NCBI GenBank assembly: GCA_003415625.1
Contig: PYIU01000010.1
Span: forward strand, 1,548,501-1,612,500
DNA from: Aquanectria penicillioides
Taxonomy: Eukaryota > Ascomycota > Sordariomycetes > Hypocreales > Nectriaceae
DNA length: 64,000 nucleotides
Reading direction: 5' to 3'
Numbering within the stretch: the first letter of the stretch is position 1; every line of letters begins with the position of its first letter. Of this stretch, positions 11,777-24,180 are shown piece by piece. A program made the position numbers and the translations under genes. The notes beneath the pieces were generated by a model. The model was not told where the DNA came from. It made no database searches and saw only the letters and a list, made by a program, of their open reading frames with translations.

Positions 11777-13619
11777 CTATCCTTGCTTTTGATCTACATT
11801 GCGGCCACCGGGCGATGAAACATCGCTCTGTCCCTCCTCAAGCATAACAGGACCTTCATCTTGGGACTCCGACTGGTCACTGCTGTCGATGTCACTCGGA
11901 GGCTCCAAACCCCGGTCTCGAATCAAGAGGCACCCCAAAAGACACACCCCAATAAGTGGCACTTGCAACACAAACACCAAGTGGCTTGCATGCATATATG
12001 CGTTTAGGATTGTCTCTGCCTCAGCAGCACTCCCAAGGTCGGTTGGGAGCGAATATGTGGAATTGGAGAGATACGCCAACTCAGGTGGCAGCCTCGATCG
12101 GAGAGCAGCCTGCAAGACAGCAGCGGAAACGGCGAGGCCGACGGCTCCCCCAGCACAGCGAAAAAAGTTGCGGTTCGAGATGATGACTGCGCGACGAGAC
12201 TTGGGCGAATGGGCTTGTAGGGCGACCAAGGTTGGTTGGAAGATGCAACCAACTCCAGCACCAATAAGAATTAGCGGTATTACGATAATTCCCGGAGAAG
12301 TAGCCCGGCTGTATATCAGAGTAAGACCCGCACCGCTGACATAAATGGTTAGACAGAATGGACAGGGAGGGCAAACGACGGTAGCATCCTTATCTATACT
12401 TACAGCGTCCAAGAGCCAAAACCAAACCATAGAACCTCGTTATATCTCTTGTACCGAGAGATATACTGGCCAGATAATATGGAAAAGATCGTTTGGACTC
12501 CCACCAGGGCCACATAAATGGTAGCGGAAGTGACGACAGAATACTGGTGTGCGTTTTGGAGGTATAGAGGAATGTAGTACAGATAGGACTGGTACACGGC
12601 TCCAAACAAAAACGACTGGATCAACATGACCACAACAGCTTTGCTGTGAAATATGGCAACTGTTTTCCATTAGTGAGCTGTTAACACTGACAGTTTCCCA
12701 TTTGGATTCGCCATCAATACTTACCTGGCATCATGGGCAGCTTTGCGAATCTCCATTCAACGAAAACAAACAAGATCATTGATATGCCTCCTAAAAGCAA
12801 AAAGGAAATCACCATTGAAGAGTCCCATGCAAAGTACGCACCGCCTGTGTGAAGAGAATATTAGCGTCAATCTAATGTTGAGAAACCTCATGTATGCTCA
12901 CCACCCGCGATTGGAATCAACAGCATGATGATACCGAATGATGAAGCAAATGATCCGGCATAGTCGACCTTGCCCAGGCTCTCCTTGAGTTCCATTGTAG
13001 GAGGTTTATCTGGCAGGAAAAAGTACGAAATGATGCCTGCAATGGCTGCTAACGGAGCAAGCAGATAAAAGAAGGCCCTCCAGGACGTGGCCTTTACGAA
13101 CCCTGCGGCCAAAAAGGGACCACCGACGTTTCCTATGCCAACCATGGCACCGATAATACCCTGATACTTGCCGCGCTGCTCGAGGGTCACGATATCGCTG
13201 ACAATGATCATGGCAAGGTTCGTGATTCCACCGCCTCCGATTCCTGCCATTGCACGACACACGTAAAACATTTCGGGGCTCTGAGCTAGCCCACATAGTA
13301 AATCAGCCAAGGCTAAAAGCCCAACAGCGGCTAGGAAAATGGTTTTCCGACCAAAAATATCCGAAAGGCGGCCATAGAGCATCTGGAACGTCGTGTTAGC
13401 CACCAACGACGCTGTTCCGGCCCATGAGATGGTTTCGCCGGCGTCAAGGTCGGCAGCAATCGTCGGCAGAGTTACGCTGATTCCATTCTGGTCAAAAAAT
13501 GTTATCAGCAGCGTTACCGATAACGTTGCAAAGACAACCACGAGTTGGCGCTTCGGGAGGAGGTTAGTCTGGTCGTGCAGGGCTTTCTCAGCCGTTGTAA
13601 GCTGAGCACTACGTCCCAT
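11777..13619 (-). CDS. DHA2-type MFS transporter (14-TM)
   Basis: 550 aa from minus-strand exons 13619-12902, 12844-12725, 12659-12404 and 12335-11777; every phase agrees. The first exon has the major facilitator pattern: TFFDQNGISVTLPTIAADL in helix 1, YGRLSDIFGRKT between helices 2 and 3, and GIGGGGITNLAMIIVSDI followed by RGKYQGIIG. Many further helices and a polar acidic C-terminal tail follow. The family exports drugs and metabolites or imports small molecules by proton exchange at the plasma membrane. It faces the NCS1 permease over a divergent promoter with the cluster palindrome. It therefore probably moves the pathway's substrate or a by-product. Confidence 0.9.
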
Positions 13620-14449
13620 GATGAAAGGGAAAAAGAGGAAATATGTGAGGAGATACTAGGCCAGAGGGGCCCGAGAAAACATGGCAATGCCAAATGTGCC
13701 AGAGAAAGTTATCGCCAAAGGTGCAAGGTTACAAGGTTCCCCATTTCAAAATGATACGGCCGAGACTGGTATCTTAGACCATATGCAAAGATACGCTCTC
13801 AAAGAACCTAGAAAAAGAAAATGAAAAGACGAGAGAACAATAGTAACGCTGCCAATAATAATAAGCATGGCAAATTGGCCACGATGGACCGGACGAAGGC
13901 ACCAGATTTGTTCCTTAACCAGTTGCCGGCCCGCCGAGACTGGAAGCTCTTTGTCGAACTATCTCCATAAAAACGGCCATGACGGCGCCAATCACACGAT
14001 GGCCTCTAGTCAGGCTCTCCACAGAGCCATCGGCAAAGCTCCGACGATTCAGTGGCCGATAACCTGGCCGAGTGTAGCCTTGAGCTTCGGACCTCCGACG
14101 ATTGCTTATCAGCACCCCCGGCCACCCAACTTCTTGGATCCCGACCCTTGGGACTGTGAATCAGATACGTCTATGGAGCGAGTCTGAGTCCATTGGCGCA
14201 TGGAGAAGTGCAAAACCACCTTATCATCCCACGATTTCAGATTGACTGCAATTGCCCTAGTTTGTCGCTGATAGCTGGTGGTCCGGATTGATACGTGCAT
14301 GAACTGATGGAGATATCATCAATCTGCATGCTATATATCACGACGGCCTCGAACGCCTGTTGAAGTTCTGCACGGAAGAAGTGGTCCCTGCATCCAACAG
14401 TGCATTGTGATTGCCATTCGCGTATTATTCTAGCCTGGAGACTTCCAAC
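13620..14449. promoter_or_regulatory. Divergent promoter of the MFS and NCS1 transporter genes
   Basis: An 830-nt non-coding interval between two transporter start codons. It holds a CGG-N4-CCG inverted repeat at 14088-14097, a second TCCGACGATT copy nearby (14040-14050), a GATAA near 14058, and single CCG/CGG triplets. It is the third cluster promoter with the same palindrome form. Confidence 0.6.
14088..14097. promoter_or_regulatory. CGG-N4-CCG inverted repeat
   Basis: CGGACCTCCG with T on the left and A on the right, matching the CGGA-N2-TCCG sites at 7623 and 9261. It lies between the MFS and NCS1 genes. Confidence 0.55.
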
Positions 14450-16412
14450 ATGGCCATCGCCCAAAGACTCAAGAAGGCCGCCTCCTCCAAGAAGAACCTT
14501 GTTCGTTTCTTGGAGACAAAGGAATGGCCAGAGGAAGGAAAAGCACTATTCAACGAAGATTTGCTACCTACTCCCCCAGGTACGTTGTGCACAATTCTAG
14601 AGCATCTCAGCTTCGAGTCGCTGACAAGTGAAACACTAGAGCAACGCTCATGGAATGCACTGCACTTCTTCGCGTACTACCTCACGCAGACCTTTTCGCC
14701 TAGTTCGTACAACCTTGGTGCGACTCTCATTACAATTGGACTGGTAAGCGACAGACCTCAACACAGAATACCTGTGAATCAGTGCTGAAATAAAGTAGCA
14801 ATGGTGGCACGGCATGATTGCTGCCGTCATCGGCTCCGTGATCCTCAGTGTTGTTGTCGTCCTCAACTCCCGCGGCGCGACTCGTTACCACGTCGGATTC
14901 CCCGTCTACATTCGCGCCGCGGCTGGCATCACGGGCTCCAAGCTCTTCATCGCCGTCCGCGCTTCCGTTGCCACGATTTACTTTGCAACTCAGACCTACT
15001 ATGGAGGCATGCTCACCTCTGTCGCGCTTCGCGCCATCTTTGGATCGAGCTGGGTCAACTTGCCCAACAAACTCCCCGCCAGCGCCGGAATTACTTCTCG
15101 GGGGCTCTTGGCTTTCTTCATCTTCTGGATTCTCCAAATGCCCGTCATGTTTATACACCCGACTATCCTGCGTCACCTGTTCGTTGTCAAGGCCGTCGCG
15201 ACCACGGCTGGACTCTTTGGCGTACTGGGCTGGGCTGTTCACATGAATGGTGGCACCCTTGGAAACTTCAGCTTTGGTGGTAAAGCTCTGTCTGGAAGTG
15301 CCCTTGTTTGGCCCATGATCCAGGCAATCAACAGCGTCATGGGAGCTCTTTGCCCCATTCTTGTTAACCAGCCTGATATTGCCCGTTATGCAACGAAGCC
15401 TGAGCAGGCTACGTACTCGCAGAGCGTTGGTATTCTGATCAGCAAGGTCCTTGTCATGTTTCTCAGCTGCGCCACAACGAGTGCCGCCGCTTCTCTCTTT
15501 GGAAAGGCATACTGGAATGTTTGGGATCTGTACGATCAAATCCTGACCGCTTACTGGGGTCCTGGTGCCCGAGCCGGCGTTTTCTTTGCCTGCGCAGTAA
15601 GTCTTGGCAATAATGCCCCAATAGGGATATTTGAATGCTAATACTGGGTTCCAGGGAATGATGCTTGCCATTATTGCAACCAACGCTGGCTCTAACTCGC
15701 TCCCTGTTGGTGCCGATATCAGCGGACTGTGGCCTCGCTGGATCAACATTGTTCGTGGCCAGGTTCTTTGTGCATTCTTGGCACCCCTTCTTGTCCCTTG
15801 GAAGATAATTGCCAATGCACAGTCATTCTTGACTTTCCTAGGCTCCTATACCGTCTTTCTCATGCCCACTTGCGGTGTAAGTAACCTCATTCCTTCCTTT
15901 CAAGTTTGTCAAGACTTCTCACTGACCTGATTGTAATTCAGTTTATGATTGTCGATTACTGGCTCATTCGTCGTGGAAACTTCCACGTCCCTAGTCTCTT
16001 TACAAACGAACCAGCATCTCCGTACACCTACTATAAGGGCTGGAATTTCCGTGCTGTCGTTGCATGGATTGCCGGTGTTGCTTTCACTGTGCACGGTATC
16101 GCGGGCAGTCTCAGCCCAGGCTCAGTCAACCAATCTAGCAAGAACATGTATAAACTTGGTTTCTTGTTGTCGTTGTTGATGGGTTCGGCGGTGTACTATG
16201 TTTTGTGCCTGATCTGGCCACCGCCCTTGTATTCCGAGAACCAATCAGGACCCCAGAGCTTTGAGGCCATGGCAGACTCGGAAGGATTCTTCGAGGGAGA
16301 GAGCCCTGATATGATCCGTGGCATCTTGACAGGAACTGGAAGTATAGATGATCAACCGTCTATCGATGGAAAGACTGGGCCAGATGTCAGTGTGGAGAAG
16401 TACAGTGTCTAA
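14450..16412 (+). CDS. NCS1 nucleobase/allantoin/hydantoin-type permease (Fur4-like)
   Basis: 574 aa from exons 14450-14579, 14640-14743, 14799-15596, 15655-15876 and 15942-16412, all in phase. NCS1 signatures: a cytosolic start with NEDLLPTPPEQRSWNALHF, helix 1 with YNLGATLITIGLQWW, GFPVYIRAAAGI, then NQPDIARYA and a late ATNAGSNSLPVGADISGLWPRWI segment. About 12 helices end in a long acidic tail. Fungal Fur4-like members carry uracil, uridine, allantoin, thiamine or related rings into the cell with protons. Its position beside a PuuE-like hydrolase and an amidase makes it the likely uptake system for the cluster's nitrogen source. An upstream in-frame ATG at 14411 is less likely as the start. 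Confidence 0.92.
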
Positions 16413-16652
16413 AAGACTTCTCACGACAGCGGAAACTTTTGTTGAGAGCGAGTTGACAGAGTTTCTAGGCTCATGAGCTACCTGAATTTATCAACTAATT
16501 TTGTCCCCAAAACATGCCTCACTCGATTCCTGAAAATTTCCACATAGGCGGGAGATGCCGCCTTGGGGTTGAATCCATCACCCAATGCAAGCATGACCTT
16601 CCCAAGGAGTTTGCATGTCATCAGCATTTATGAGAAAATTCAGGTTCCTGCA

Positions 16653-19600
16653 TCAGCCGACTTTTAAATCGACGCTATTGTTACTTAGATGTGATGAAAG
16701 AAATGATCCTACTCCCACTCTCCTATAGAGGTTACTCGGCATTCTTTTATCAGTTGGCTCTACGATGAGCACCCAATGGAGACGAAATTTAACCATTGCC
16801 ATATCCTTTTCTCTCCCAATGATGACTGCCCGTAGGTTTACACATTCTTGTCTGAATAGCTCATCGAAGACGCTTCTCCGTAGTATTTCCTCTTTGCCAA
16901 TAGTGAAGGCTCTGGCTTTGACTAGGAGTTCCATAGGTTTGGTCTGTCGTTTAGAGCTCCGGGATTGCTTGTTGTGAGTATCATAGGTAAATGGACTTTC
17001 AAAATCGCTAGTCCACTCAGCTCCATTTAAAGGTACTTCAACGTATTCTATTGCGCCTTGATAGGCCATCCACGACCAAGAGGGAATACCATGGTTAGGA
17101 TCAAATGTCAATCGCTTCATGACATCGTTTCCGGCACGTTTCCACAGGAGACTTCTGCCGAGGTAGGGCTCCAAAACCCCGTAGCCTCCTCTAGTGTCAA
17201 AGGTTCGTATAAGGCGATCTTCTAGTCCTGAAATCGCCACAGGGCGATCTTGATGGTTGGTAAAATGAAGCGTTGAGTACATCTTATAAAGATGCTGGAA
17301 TAAGAAGATCCTGCCTCCCCTGAAGTAATCAAGTGCAGACTTGGGAAAATTAGAATCTCCAAGGAAGGCGGCTGTAGAGCTGTCATGGAGATTAGATGGC
17401 GAAACTCACAATTTGACTCAACTTACTTCCGAATTTTTGCAAGAGTCTCACAATAAACTCCTTGCCCACATTCCCAATAAACCTGACGAGAAGTAAAGTG
17501 CAAGCACCGGCGAGAAAGTGCTCGCTCCTGCAAAACCCACCCACGGTTACTAACTACTGACTTCTCAACATCCGACTGAAAGTTGTCAATGGTTTCAGAA
17601 ATCCATATGCCGCCAGTATTGGCGTTTTCAACATAAATGGACTTTCTCTCCTGTCGCTGATGCAAGAACCCTTCAATCGAGGATATGGCAGAGCTTGCCG
17701 AGATAGTACAATAGGCGGAACTGAAGACATCTTCCATGCGCACTGACTCATACTCCCAATCAGTCTCATCATCTTGAATAATGCAGATTGAATCTATCCA
17801 GATATACTGAATCTCAAGGAGTCTTGCAATACGTATTGCGTCTTGAAACGTTCTCGGGAGAAGTTCGTACTCGAAGCCTTGTCTTAGTTGTTGGAAGTTT
17901 CGCTTATATGCGCAGAACTTTTGGTCCTCTTTCAACCTTCCCCAGCAGTGGCTTAGAGCGAGATATTTTCTCGAATTTGCATCCTGAAAATTGATAAGAC
18001 GAAGAGTCGGGTTCCCATTACGGCCAACATCAATTGCCCTGGTGGGTAGCTGGCTTGTGGCAATAGCCTTGGGAATACAATTGTGAGTTGAATCACAAAT
18101 GCGGAGCCACTCTTTGAATAGCAACACCTGCTCCCCGCTTTCATGATCGGGGAGAATCGGTAGTCCAAGCTGCGCTATGGATGGAGGTTGAAATCTTGAT
18201 TCTATTATATGTTATTTTCCATGTTCGTATTCGGTCACGGGGTATGGCAGTGGAAGTTACACACCTGAGTTTGCATAAATGGACAAAACAGTAGCTTTTG
18301 ACTTTGAATCATGAAGCGTTGAGCCCACACGATATAGAACCACGTTCTTCCCGTTTCCCAAATCGTATTTTTCAACGACTTGGCAGAGAAGTTCGCAAAG
18401 ACCACAAAAAACCGCTCTCTCCTTGGTGTCTGAAGGATCATAGCCGAGTTTGAACCCATCTGACCAGATATCCATCGACGCACAGCTATCGCAAAGCAAT
18501 GTGTTTAATTGTGGATATTGTGCCTTTCGTTGTCTCAATTTACTAAAGAATTGTTTGGAAAATTCTTCGTTGTGTTCAATTTCCCAAACATCATTTAGTT
18601 TTTCCAATTGCTATGTTCAAGATTAGAAGCGACCCTTGGACACTTGGCATGGAGAGGATCAGAGGCATTTACTTGCTAAGAAATATTACTTCCAGTGCTT
18701 TGCGATTGTTCATGTTTTGCTTACCACCTGGACAAGGAGTTAGTACTAGGTCATTTTGTTGCAACACGGACAAAATCAACTCACGTTCTATTTTTCGATT
18801 GAAGAAGAAGGCCAACTGTCAACCCAATATTGCCAGAAAATAATCAAGATTTACTTTTTTGGACGTACATACTAAAGTTGTTAGTTTTCGGCCAGTTTTA
18901 CCAGATATTTAAAGACAAAAAGGATGAAAACATACTTCTTCTGAGGCAATCAAGGTCCTGGTTGACCCTGATGAGGCTGTAGATCCACCCGAATGCATAA
19001 ACACATCGTTCCTCAAAGGGACCTTGAGAGTATCAAACCCCGAGTTCGTTTCCCTCAATGTATTTGGGCCGCGCAAGTATGCCTTATTGTTCTTTGCAAT
19101 TGTGTAAATCTTTTCCATTTCGTTCAGGAGCTCGTCAGCCTTCGCGCGGCCAACTTTTGGTTTATCGCCTGGGCTTGCTAGGTTGACTTGGAGCATTCGT
19201 GTCCTGATGAGCCTAAGTAGCGACTTGAATGCGCTATTTGAGCGCGGGTGCTTATACTCCAACTGATCTGCCAAGCTGTCCATGGCTGCCGTGACTGTTT
19301 CGTGAACCTGGTAACTGTTGTCTTTGAAGATCCAAAATGGTGTGGTTTTGGCATTTCTGTTGAAATCCTTCAAAGCTTGCCAACCATCAATAAGCCATAT
19401 CAGAAATTCCAGGTAGATGCACCCCAAAGCCCAAATATCAAAGTCGCGCGACCGAGCGCTGTCTCTGTCCTGACACTCTGGTGCCTCGTATCGAACAGTG
19501 CCAGTCATAGTAACGGTACCTATATTTCGGCTTTCGGTGTCCTTAATGTGTATTTTCGCTAGACCCATGTCTGCAATTTGAAGCGTTCCAAATCCTGGCC

Positions 19601-20629
19601 TATCAGTAAAGTGAAGGATATTTTCAGGTTTCAGGTCGCCGTGGCGACAATTTTTGAAATACAATTGGTTGAGAGCGTCGGATAGTCCATGCAGTTGCTT
19701 TAGAGACCACAATACTAAATTGTCGTCGTTGATGGGCCTGCCCTGGAACTTTCGGCTCGCTTCGTGCCAGAACTCTCTTAGATTTCCTCCCTCCGCCCAT
19801 GGTAAGATCAGACAGTAGTCTTGGCCCCTTTCGTATGTGCCGATTGGCGTGATAAGGTGATCATGCTCTAGTTCGTGAATGACTTGTAAGGTCTTCAACT
19901 CTTGAGAAAAGTATTTCAAGCTTTTTTTCTCCAACTTTTTAATAGCCACCAGAGGATTCCCGTCCTGTAATTAATGTCGTAATCAGTCTTGCTGAGCCTG
20001 TCTTCGAAAGGATTCTAACTCACTAATACTTTTTGGTGTGCAGGGTGCATCCGATATTGGCTGACATGACTGGAATGACCCTCCTTGGACTTTGTTTCGT
20101 CGTTTGAAACGAATGGTAAAGGGCGGAGCTCATGGAACGCACGACCTAAGGATTGTTGAGTGAAGACTGGGGCCAAAAATAGCCACTGGCTGTTGCGAAA
20201 ATGTTCCAGGCTTAGCTCGTCCCAGACTGAGTCTGATGTGAACCCGTCCCATCGTTGAGAACCGATAGTCGAGTCAGCTTCGTGGAGTTTTCCAACTTCA
20301 TAGAGCAGCTCATTCGAGGTTGAGGCTTGATTGACGGGCTTCAGCTCTACGGGAAGGTGAGAGTCGTCAAAACCAGACAGTAACAGTGAATCGAGCGCTT
20401 GAAGATTGGCAATAAAGGCCAAGAGCAAAAACACGCGTTTACCCCGGCCAGATGCGTATTCAATGACTTCTGGCTGGTTGAGTCTGGGATCTTTAGATAA
20501 TACCTCATTGACCTTTGACTTTGTTGTGAATTGACGTATCAAGTCGTACGGGAGGAATTTGGATGCCCCAGTAACGGGTTCTTCAAGGGAATTAAGGATA
20601 GAAATTTTGAGACTCCGACCCAGAGCCAT
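16653..20629 (-). CDS. Kinase-HET fusion protein
   Basis: Six minus-strand exons (20629-20024, 19964-18936, 18815-18690, 18610-18265, 18201-17427, 17379-16653) join in phase to about 1,202 aa. The HET part has no ATG of its own: its open frame begins at a TTG after a TAG acceptor. The kinase exon ends at a GTATGT donor, so the two belong to one gene. Order: an N-terminal domain (about 1-190) also found in the kinase at 24181; a kinase-like domain with Lys211 (VAIKK), HGD 310-312, ADMG around 334 and APE 363-365; Cys pairs 627/630 and 656/659, possibly binding zinc; then a HET domain with YLALSHCWG (about 783) and IWIDSICIIQDD. The glycine loop is degenerate, so kinase activity is doubtful. 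HET proteins trigger incompatibility cell death. The introns around the 42-codon third exon are my least certain calls. Confidence 0.8.
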
Positions 20630-23600
20630 GTGGCTTGCAGGATTTGGTTAGTTGGTTGGCAAAAGGGTGATGCGTTGATCGCAAATGGTTGTCTGATTTG
20701 ACCGTTCAATGGCCCAATCACTAAAGTAAAACGAAACAAGTAGATCGGAAAGGGCTGAATTTTTTCGATGGAAAGTGGACGATGGTTTGTCTCACATGCG
20801 CCAAGTTTCAATTGAGCTATGAGAGTTGAGCTTGGAATTGAGAGAAAGCGAAAATTGTCCTGTTTTTCAATCGAACCACGACTCCAAAAAGCAGCTCGCG
20901 AACCTGGGCAAAAGGCAAGAACTCATATCACCCTGAATACTGATTGGATGCCTGACTGCGGAATAAGGCAAAAAATGGGATTCACAGGCAGCAATGCAGT
21001 GGTCGGCTGATCTCACTGTCAGCGAATTGGAGCGGAATGCACAAAACGGGCTTGACTCGTATGCAAACCGACATAATGCATGTCCATTGTGGCTTTGCAT
21101 TTGAAATCAAGAAGCCAAGTCGCCTGCAGTGTACTGTAGGGGGTTGAGTTGATGGAAATGTCTTTTTATTGACCATCTTGCGGTGTTCTTATTCCCATGC
21201 ACACCGTCTCTGTTGGTGGAATCATCATGAGATGATGGCTCTCCAGGTGGACCCGGATGTGGGTTTCGGGTATCGGGGGAAACGGACGGAAGACAACGGT
21301 GGCAAGAGTACGTGGCTGTCAACCTTCAGGATATTGATCGAACTCTTCAAACCGATTGCTAATATACAAGCGCGATTGTTTGAATTATAGTGTCTTTTTC
21401 CAAAGAATTTCAGACCTATTGTCGTCGTGACAGAAGCGGTGGGTCTTGCGTTGGCCTCGATGCAAGGTTGATGTTTGACTCTCAAAAGCTCGCGTATGTT
21501 GGACCTAGCTTGACCTCCAACATCGCCTCTATCAAGATCTATCCGTGAACATGCCGTCCGCTATGCAATCTGGTTGAAGAATACCTGGTGTTCTTGGTGC
21601 ATTGTACTCGATTCTTGCCTATGCATATTTTAAAAATGGGTTGCACCGTATCATATCATCGGGCCCGATATTCACACCATTGGGGTAGTTGTGTCTGAAA
21701 AGAATGTCGAGTTAGTTTTGTCAGAGAAACATTGGTCTTTCTTGTGGCCGAAAGCCTCTGGCCTTGACATACTGTGTCTAGCTTTCCTTGGTTCGAAACA
21801 AAGTGAATGTTGTAAAAGTTGTGCAGCATCACGACCTTGAAGGTTCCTTGTTCAAAATTTTGGCTCAGAAATCGGTCGAGCTGTCGCTGGGTCAGAGTCC
21901 TCGAATGAATCCGACATGTCTGGTGCTGAGGAGCCTGGCCCTCCTCGTCCACTGAAGTGTTTGGTTGTATCAACATGGCGACGTTTGAGCGATTGAGGAG
22001 TAAACTCCGACCAGATTAGGCGTGCCAGCACGCTCGGGGGACAAAAGGGTTGAGATTGTGATGCTGTAATAAAAGAGATTATAAAATACGTAAATAAAAG
22101 AAGATTCAAAGCGAATGAATTCGCCTGAGAATATGGGAATCATTCGTGTGTATTCCAATAATTGCTTCGTGAGTGGCCATATAGCAGAGAATGCGGCCGG
22201 CATTACCGGTTGCCCGTAATAGCTGGTTGCCCAACATCGCACAACTTCTCCGCCCTTCTCAGGAGGCCAATCAGTAAGCACCTGCGACCCTGCTGTCGTT
22301 GTGAAGTGTAAAAACCCCCGGGATGCCTCACAGCCCAACCTCCTTGTTATCCGGCTACAATTGCGCTACCGACCCTTGCTTCACAGTTCGGGGCGTGTTG
22401 CGGTATTATTGGGCAAGGGCTGGACAAAAGTCCCCGGAGCAAGCGCTCATTGCGCTGGAAAAGTGCAATGAGCTGGGGCGCATGGTTGCCTTGGCGCAGC
22501 AGACGCATACAAGGGGGTCCAGACTGACTGGTCGGCGTGTGGTGTGGTGGGCAAATGTGCAATGGCGAGAGTGTGGTGCCGCCAGCCTGATTTCCGGGAG
22601 CCAGATTTCTAGGCCCCTGCTTGCCACGCGTCTGGGGGTCGCAGTTCTGAGGCCTCTTGAGAGCCTGATCAGTTGTTGTAAACTGTAAGACACTCACAGC
22701 CTGCGTCTTGTGAGGCACTCACCGAGCAAACCATTAGTCTCGGCCTTGGGTAGCAACCATGAGGCGAGCCGTCGAAACCATTCTTTTTATTCCTCACTGG
22801 CTACTCGGGCGCTGCTTGATACCCGGCGAAGATAGTGCATAAAGCACCATAGGCTGCGTAGCATAGTTACGTGTTTAGCTCGACCAGGCCCATGGCGAAG
22901 ACAGGCTCAGGTCGACTTGGCTTGCTGAGGAGAGTGGCAAGGGTGGGTCTCAGGGCGTGTCACAGGGCGGTCGACATCGCTTTCTTTGAACTGGCCCCCA
23001 ACAAAGTCCTAGATCACATCTGTCTGAGCCTCTGAGGGCATTTGAGGCTATGCAACGGGATAGATCAAAAGCCCTCACACAAACCCTGGTATAACACAGC
23101 CAGCTCCTCCACATCGGGAGCTCGCTGCCCGGCACAACATGGCCTCCATCCTGGTCCTCAATCTCGCGCCGAGCACTGGTGCAGCCTCGCGATGGTGAAC
23201 AGAGAATGAGATGCCTCCTCGCCTAGGTTCAAATTCCGAGCGACCGTGTTGATTCTGATTACGCGAGGCCAACCGATGAATACTACTCTTGATGTAATTG
23301 AATCTCGAAGGCCTTTCCATCGTGACGGATTGTCGCCACCAAGTGTGTGGATGTGTCTAGAACCTATGTGACCGAAATCCAGTGTACCGATACCTCTTCT
23401 TTTGAATCAACCCAGCCATTGGCTCCCAAAGGCTTCCTCTTTTTCCATGGGCCGGCAATGGCCCCCAACTCTCAAAACTGTCAGCGGCTGTAGAACCCGC
23501 CGCTACCTCAACAAGGGGTTAATGCAGCTTCATTGGAGGCCTTATCAGTCCCTGCAGCTCGTGACGAACTGTCACTTGTAAACCATACAAAATAGCGAGC

Positions 23601-24180
23601 CTTGCCAAGCCTAATTGGTTCATTTCGAGCAGCTTGCCGTTCGGCTGAACCAGACGGCCTATAATTCAACCTTGGTCCACACCACATTCTCCAGCCGCGA
23701 ACTCCCGTGGGCTGTTGGGTCGAGAAGTAGAAAAATTGATAGGATTGTTAATTATCTTATTAGTTCTCATAATAAAACCCACTGCAAATTTTTCGGTTGT
23801 TCCTTCGTCTGTTGCTTCTGATGCGAACGACACATTTTCACCATAGCAGCTCATCATTGTTACAAATAGCCGGTTTTCTTTCATCGTTTGACGGCCAATT
23901 GAGCCCTTCTAGTCCAAATTGGAGCTTCATTCCCCCCAAAGCGCCGTAATCAATCATATCTGTAAGTAATCATCGGCTTGCAGCATTCTTGGGTGAGCGT
24001 CGCGACCGAGGACGGCTAAAGTGCGCAATACTTCCCACTCATGGAGACCCTTTCCCGCATCCCTGTAGTCTGATGGATTTGGCTTGCTAAGTGAAGTTTG
24101 TCTGATAGCAATTCAAATCTTTTCCGAGGATTTCGTAAAAAGTCCAACGAAATTCCACGTAATCTGAAATCCCGACCACA
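20630..24180. other. Long intergenic region between two divergent kinase genes
   Basis: 3.55 kb with no gene that I can support. Short frames of 60-120 codons occur on both strands (for example near 21656-21976 and 22323-22718), but none shows a recognisable domain, a codon pattern or a convincing splice structure. The GC content is ordinary, unlike the AT-rich tail. It must hold both promoters. Confidence 0.5.

Noticed and set aside
11799..12344. 181-codon plus-strand frame across the MFS gene
   Set aside because: It is antisense to the last exon of the transporter and has no domain.
14730..15815. 361-codon open frame on the minus strand across the NCS1 gene
   Set aside because: It is antisense to a spliced, strongly conserved permease and its residues are low complexity without any domain. 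The open frame results from the codon use of the sense gene.
18257..18607. Separate HET gene starting at 18607
   Set aside because: The start codon there is TTG, preceded by a TAG acceptor. Splicing from the kinase exons gives an in-phase continuation, so the segment is an internal exon.
22323..22718. Overlapping frames of about 120 codons on both strands
   Set aside because: Both strands are open at once, which is usual for GC-richer non-coding DNA. No domain, introns or codon preference were found.
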